NCBI GenBank assembly: GCA_949752745.1
Contig: OX457025.1
Span: 102,906,558-102,970,557 of the forward strand
DNA: 64,000 bases
Direction: 5' to 3'
Source: Protula sp. h YS-2021
Taxonomy: Eukaryota > Annelida > Polychaeta > Sabellida > Serpulidae
Part shown: positions 63,946 through 64,000 of the stretch, in pieces
Layout of the letters: every line of letters begins with the position of its first letter
Numbering within the stretch: position 1 is the first letter of the stretch
Notes under the pieces: generated by a model
The model's database searches: none
What the model saw: only the letters and a program-made list of their open reading frames with translations
What the model was told of the DNA's origin: nothing
Made by a program: the position numbers and the translations under genes

Positions 63946-64000
63946 TATGTAATGTAGGGATTGTTGGCTTTTGCATATTTGTATATAATAATTGAAATAC

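Overview
This window looks like nuclear DNA of a marine or freshwater invertebrate, most likely a bivalve mollusc. That is an inference from four things: a long ankyrin-repeat/Mab-21 gene with few or no introns, abundant Polinton/Maverick and LINE debris, a Ty3/gypsy family with an unusual pol order, and AT-rich intergenic DNA full of minisatellites. Host coding capacity is low. One convincing cellular gene is present, at 1.7-5.4 kb on the minus strand: an ankyrin-repeat protein fused to a Mab-21/cGAS-like nucleotidyltransferase domain with its catalytic residues in place. Its last ~160 codons are in a shifted frame. Weak exon-like pieces lie near 11.2 kb and 42.7-43.2 kb.

Layout. 0-13 kb: the ankyrin/Mab-21 gene, a decayed Tc1-type transposase (about 7 kb), a 1.1-kb degenerate minisatellite (9.0-10.2 kb) and a 158-bp tandem duplication. 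13.1-15.6 kb: a decayed Polinton fragment with a small ORF, a C2H2 zinc-finger gene swollen by about 490 bp of ACC/CAC triplets, and a broken integrase. 17-19.3 kb: a tyrosine-recombinase element and a truncated LINE. 22.3-23.0 kb: a chimeric LINE reverse-transcriptase ORF. 25,583-42,693: one Ty3/gypsy element bounded by LTRs and a 5-bp target duplication (AGCAG). Its 5' LTR was split by an 8.7-kb foldback DNA element with a perfect 9-bp target duplication, and again by a 571-bp MITE with a TA duplication. The foldback carries inverted arrays of a 325-bp repeat and a LINE. 45.3-51.1 kb: a second, truncated copy of the same gypsy family. Both copies have the order gag-protease-integrase-RT-RNase H, integrase before RT as in Gmr1-type elements.

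51,726-60,470 is the most unusual object: an 8.75-kb element with near-identical inverted arms of 3.57 and 3.16 kb around a 2.0-kb unique centre. The centre has two convergent genes, a PC4/p15-like protein and a C2H2 zinc-finger protein with an acidic tail. Each has a TATA box, and their poly(A) signals lie about 30 bp apart. Each arm carries a large palindrome, CRE and E-box motifs, two tRNA-Thr(CGU)-like sequences with extra bases at the intron position, a third tRNA-like sequence, several minisatellites and a TTCAAC-type array. The inner end of the repeat lies inside the zinc-finger ORF, so its promoter and first codons occur in both arms.

60.5-64 kb: remains of a Polinton-like provirus (a small upstream ORF, a penton-like minor capsid and the C-terminal part of a double-jelly-roll major capsid), then a decayed second copy of the same PC4-like gene on the minus strand. 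The 13-kb fragment shares the zinc-finger family and the 63-kb fragment shares the PC4 family. The long-armed element may therefore be a capsid-less relative or satellite of these Polintons; this is inference, not proof.
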